NCBI GenBank assembly: GCA_900554835.1
Contig: USJD01000176.1
Location: 1 to 7,232, forward strand
Source of the DNA: an uncultured Prevotella sp.
Lineage (GTDB): Bacteria > Bacteroidota > Bacteroidia > Bacteroidales > Bacteroidaceae
Length of the DNA: 7,232 bases
Reading direction: 5' to 3'
In this document: positions 5,229 to 7,232 of the stretch, in pieces
Layout: every line of letters starts with the position of its first letter
Numbering within the stretch: the stretch's first letter is position 1
Notes under the pieces: generated by a model
Database searches by the model: none
What the model saw: only the letters and a program-made list of their open reading frames with translations
What the model was told of the DNA's origin: nothing
Made by a program: the position numbers and the translations under genes

Positions 5229-7130
5229 ATGACAGATAAATTTCAAGAGATATTGCGAACATACTGGGGGTATCCTGACTTCCGTGGCATACAGAGAGAC
5301 ATTATCGAAAGTATATCACAGGGTAAGGATACCCTCGGTCTTATGCCTACTGGTGGTGGAAAATCTATCACTTTTCAGGTTCCTGCACTTGCCCAGGATG
5401 GCGTTTGCATCGTGATTACGCCCCTCATAGCCCTCATGAAAGACCAGGTTACCCACCTCAAGGAACGCGGTATCCTGGCAGATGCTATCTATGCCGACAA
5501 ATCCAGAAGAGAAATCATACAGACACTTGAGAATTGTATCTTTGGCGGTGTCAAGATTCTGTATGTCTCTCCAGAAAGACTTTCTACGGATATTTTCCAG
5601 ACCAAATTACGCCATATCAAAGTAAGCTTTATCACAGTGGATGAAGCCCACTGTATCAGTCAGTGGGGCTATGATTTCCGTCCTTCTTATCTGAAGATTT
5701 CAGATATCAGAAAGCTGAAACCTGGAACACCTATCCTGGCACTTACTGCCACGGCTACCCCAGAAGTCGTAGATGATATCCAGAACCAACTCCAGTTTTC
5801 TGAAAAGAATGTGTTCAAAATGAGTTTTGAACGCAAAAACCTGGCATATATTGTACGCATTACGACCGACAAGCATGGCGAAATGGTTCATATCCTGAAA
5901 TGTGTACAGGGTTCTGCCATCATCTATGTTAGAAGCCGCCGCCGTACGAAGGAAATAGCAGAAATCCTCAATAAGAACGGCATTCCTGCCACTTTCTATC
6001 ATGCCGGACTGGACCCAGCAGTAAAGGATGAACGACAGAGAGATTGGCAGGAAGACCAGATAAGAGTGATGGTTGCTACCAATGCCTTCGGTATGGGTAT
6101 CGACAAACCCGATGTGAGAATGGTCATCCATATAGATTGTCCAGACTCCCTGGAAGCTTACTTTCAGGAGGCTGGTCGTGCGGGTAGAGATGGCAACAAA
6201 TCATACGCAGTACTACTCTATGATGCCAGCGATGAACGCAAACTGACCAAACGCATCAACGATACCTTCCCTGAGAAAGAACTGATCAGGGATATATACG
6301 AACACCTCGCCTATTTCTTCCAAATAGGTGTGGGGAGCGGTTGCGGAAAAACTTTCGAATTCAACATAGAGAAATTCAGCTATATCTATAAGTATTACCC
6401 AACAAAAGTAGATGCTGCTTTGAGAATACTGGAACAGTGTGGTTACATTCATTACGAAGACAATCCCGACGGGAAAGCCCGCCTCATGTTCAACCTGAAC
6501 AGAAGCGACCTTTATCTACTGGATAATCTGTCAGAAAATGAAGACCAGGTTGTCACGTCCCTCCTACGCGTTTACGGAGGACTCTTCACAGACTTCGTAT
6601 ATATCGACGAATCCCTGATAGCCCAACAGGCAGAGTTGAGTATCCAGCAGGTATATTTCGCATTGAAATGCCTTGCCACCAAACATATCATCACTTTCGT
6701 TCCTCGCAGAAAAATCCCGTATATCACCTATACCCGGGATAGAATTGATGGAAATAAGGTCGTCATCACCCAAGAAGCATACGAAAACAGAAAAGAGCAA
6801 TTCGTAAAACGTATCAGCAGTATGATAGCATACGCACAAACAGACTTTATCTGCCGTTCTCGACAACTCTTAAGGTATTTCGGAGAAGAAACCAAGGAAG
6901 ATTGCAAGCAATGCGATGTCTGTCTGGAACATAAAGACAACGATTCTGTAGCCAAACAGATGTTTGAAAAGGCGAAAGAAAGTATTCTCCAGATATTAGG
7001 TGATCAAAAGAAACACCACATTACAGAATTGAGAGAAATACAAGTACCGAGCCAGCAGTTGGAAAATGCTTTAGAAATGCTGGTATCAGAAAACCAGATA
7101 CATATAGACGGCAGTTATATCTATCTGTAA
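5229..7130 (+). CDS. recQ: RecQ-family ATP-dependent DNA helicase (short form, zinc site near C-terminus, no HRDC)
   Basis: This is a superfamily 2 helicase of 633 residues, expected to unwind DNA 3' to 5'. Core motifs are intact: motif 0 (F18, R19, Q22), Walker A MPTGGGKS (39-46, K45), DEAH (138-141), the RecQ aromatic-rich loop CISQWGYDFRPSY (142-154), TATAT (173-177), motif V NAFGMGID (285-292) and motif VI QEAGRAGR (313-320). The zinc cysteines C542, C559, C562 and C565 match the spacing of E. coli C380/C397/C400/C403, with the conserved LLRYFGE between the first two. They lie 222 residues after motif VI, against about 50 in E. coli. The intervening region, about 345-535, looks partly winged-helix-like (379-424). 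Residues 566-633 may be a second small winged helix; no HRDC domain is apparent. ATG 5229 follows an in-frame TAA at 5226-5228 directly. Being downstream of recJ, it may supply single strands for RecJ. A longer canonical RecQ could exist elsewhere in the genome, so the symbol denotes family, not strict orthology. Confidence 0.93.
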   Translation: MTDKFQEILRTYWGYPDFRGIQRDIIESISQGKDTLGLMPTGGGKSITFQVPALAQDGVCIVITPLIALMKDQVTHLKERGILADAIYADKSRREIIQTLENCIFGGVKILYVSPERLSTDIFQTKLRHIKVSFITVDEAHCISQWGYDFRPSYLKISDIRKLKPGTPILALTATATPEVVDDIQNQLQFSEKNVFKMSFERKNLAYIVRITTDKHGEMVHILKCVQGSAIIYVRSRRRTKEIAEILNKNGIPATFYHAGLDPAVKDERQRDWQEDQIRVMVATNAFGMGIDKPDVRMVIHIDCPDSLEAYFQEAGRAGRDGNKSYAVLLYDASDERKLTKRINDTFPEKELIRDIYEHLAYFFQIGVGSGCGKTFEFNIEKFSYIYKYYPTKVDAALRILEQCGYIHYEDNPDGKARLMFNLNRSDLYLLDNLSENEDQVVTSLLRVYGGLFTDFVYIDESLIAQQAELSIQQVYFALKCLATKHIITFVPRRKIPYITYTRDRIDGNKVVITQEAYENRKEQFVKRISSMIAYAQTDFICRSRQLLRYFGEETKEDCKQCDVCLEHKDNDSVAKQMFEKAKESILQILGDQKKHHITELREIQVPSQQLENALEMLVSENQIHIDGSYIYL

Positions 7131-7188
7131 AGCTTACAAAAAAGATAAAGAAAACAACAAGAGATAAACAAAAAGAGATAAAATCGGG

Positions 7189-7232
7189 TAGGAGGTAAAT
7201 GCTAATCATAAAAGGCATTTTCCTCCTATTTT
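7189..7232 (+). terminator. Probable intrinsic terminator after recQ (cut by the window edge)
   Basis: TAGGAGGTAAATGC (7189-7202) pairs with GCATTTTCCTCCTA (7215-7228) in a 14-bp stem with one mismatch and a 12-nt loop. The four bases to the window end are T's, so the U-tract is at least begun. It starts 58 bp after the recQ stop. The leader between them (7131-7188) is very A-rich and contains AGATAAA three times but no gene. The length of the T-run cannot be seen. Confidence 0.7.

Noticed and set aside
7021..7218. A 65-codon minus-strand frame with a hydrophobic translation (possible small membrane protein)
   Set aside because: The Phe/Leu/Ile-rich sequence simply reflects the antisense of A-rich DNA at the end of recQ and its leader; it starts inside the terminator-like stem and has no promoter motif.
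1..7232. Possible defence system, mobile element or CRISPR in the window, prompted by the nuclease-helicase pair
   Set aside because: RecJ and the RecQ-type helicase have ordinary housekeeping repair signatures; no transposase, integrase, terminal inverted repeat, phage gene, toxin-antitoxin pair or repeat-spacer array is visible on either strand.

Overview
The window looks like ordinary chromosome of a Bacteroidota bacterium, most likely Prevotellaceae (Prevotella/Segatella type). The reasons are the Bacteroidota -7 promoter motif TAnnTTTG upstream of transcription units, A-rich leaders without a clear Shine-Dalgarno in front of most genes, and protein variants familiar from that phylum (a 12-residue Asp-Asp spacing in the M24 peptidase, a short RecQ with its zinc site near the C-terminus). 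The genus is inferred from general familiarity with such sequences, not from a search.

Layout. Positions 1-325 (minus strand) hold the N-terminal 108 residues of a patatin-like phospholipase whose C-terminus lies outside the window. A 257-bp AT-rich divergent intergenic region follows, with back-to-back -7 elements. On the plus strand come an Xaa-Pro aminopeptidase (M24B, 583-1989) and, 84 bp later, an exported papain-like C1B (bleomycin-hydrolase-type) peptidase (2074-3285). A strong intrinsic terminator at 3323-3361 closes this peptidase unit. A new promoter-like motif at 3426-3433 opens a second unit, recJ (3459-5186) and a recQ-family helicase (5229-7130), separated by 42 bp. A stem-loop running into the right edge (7189-7232) is probably the terminator of that unit.

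Function. The first plus-strand unit pairs two peptidases that probably act in different compartments: the aminopeptidase has no signal peptide, while the C1B enzyme has one. The second pairs the 5'-3' single-strand exonuclease RecJ with a 3'-5' RecQ-type helicase, the classic end-resection partners of the RecF pathway. All four complete genes are intact, with every expected catalytic residue visible.

No stretch over 300 bp lacks a gene. I see no mobile element, CRISPR array, RNA gene or attachment site, and no clear sign of a previously undescribed system. The points most worth a second look are the rearranged RecQ domain order, the switchable-looking hairpin between the two peptidase genes, and the symmetric divergent promoter region.
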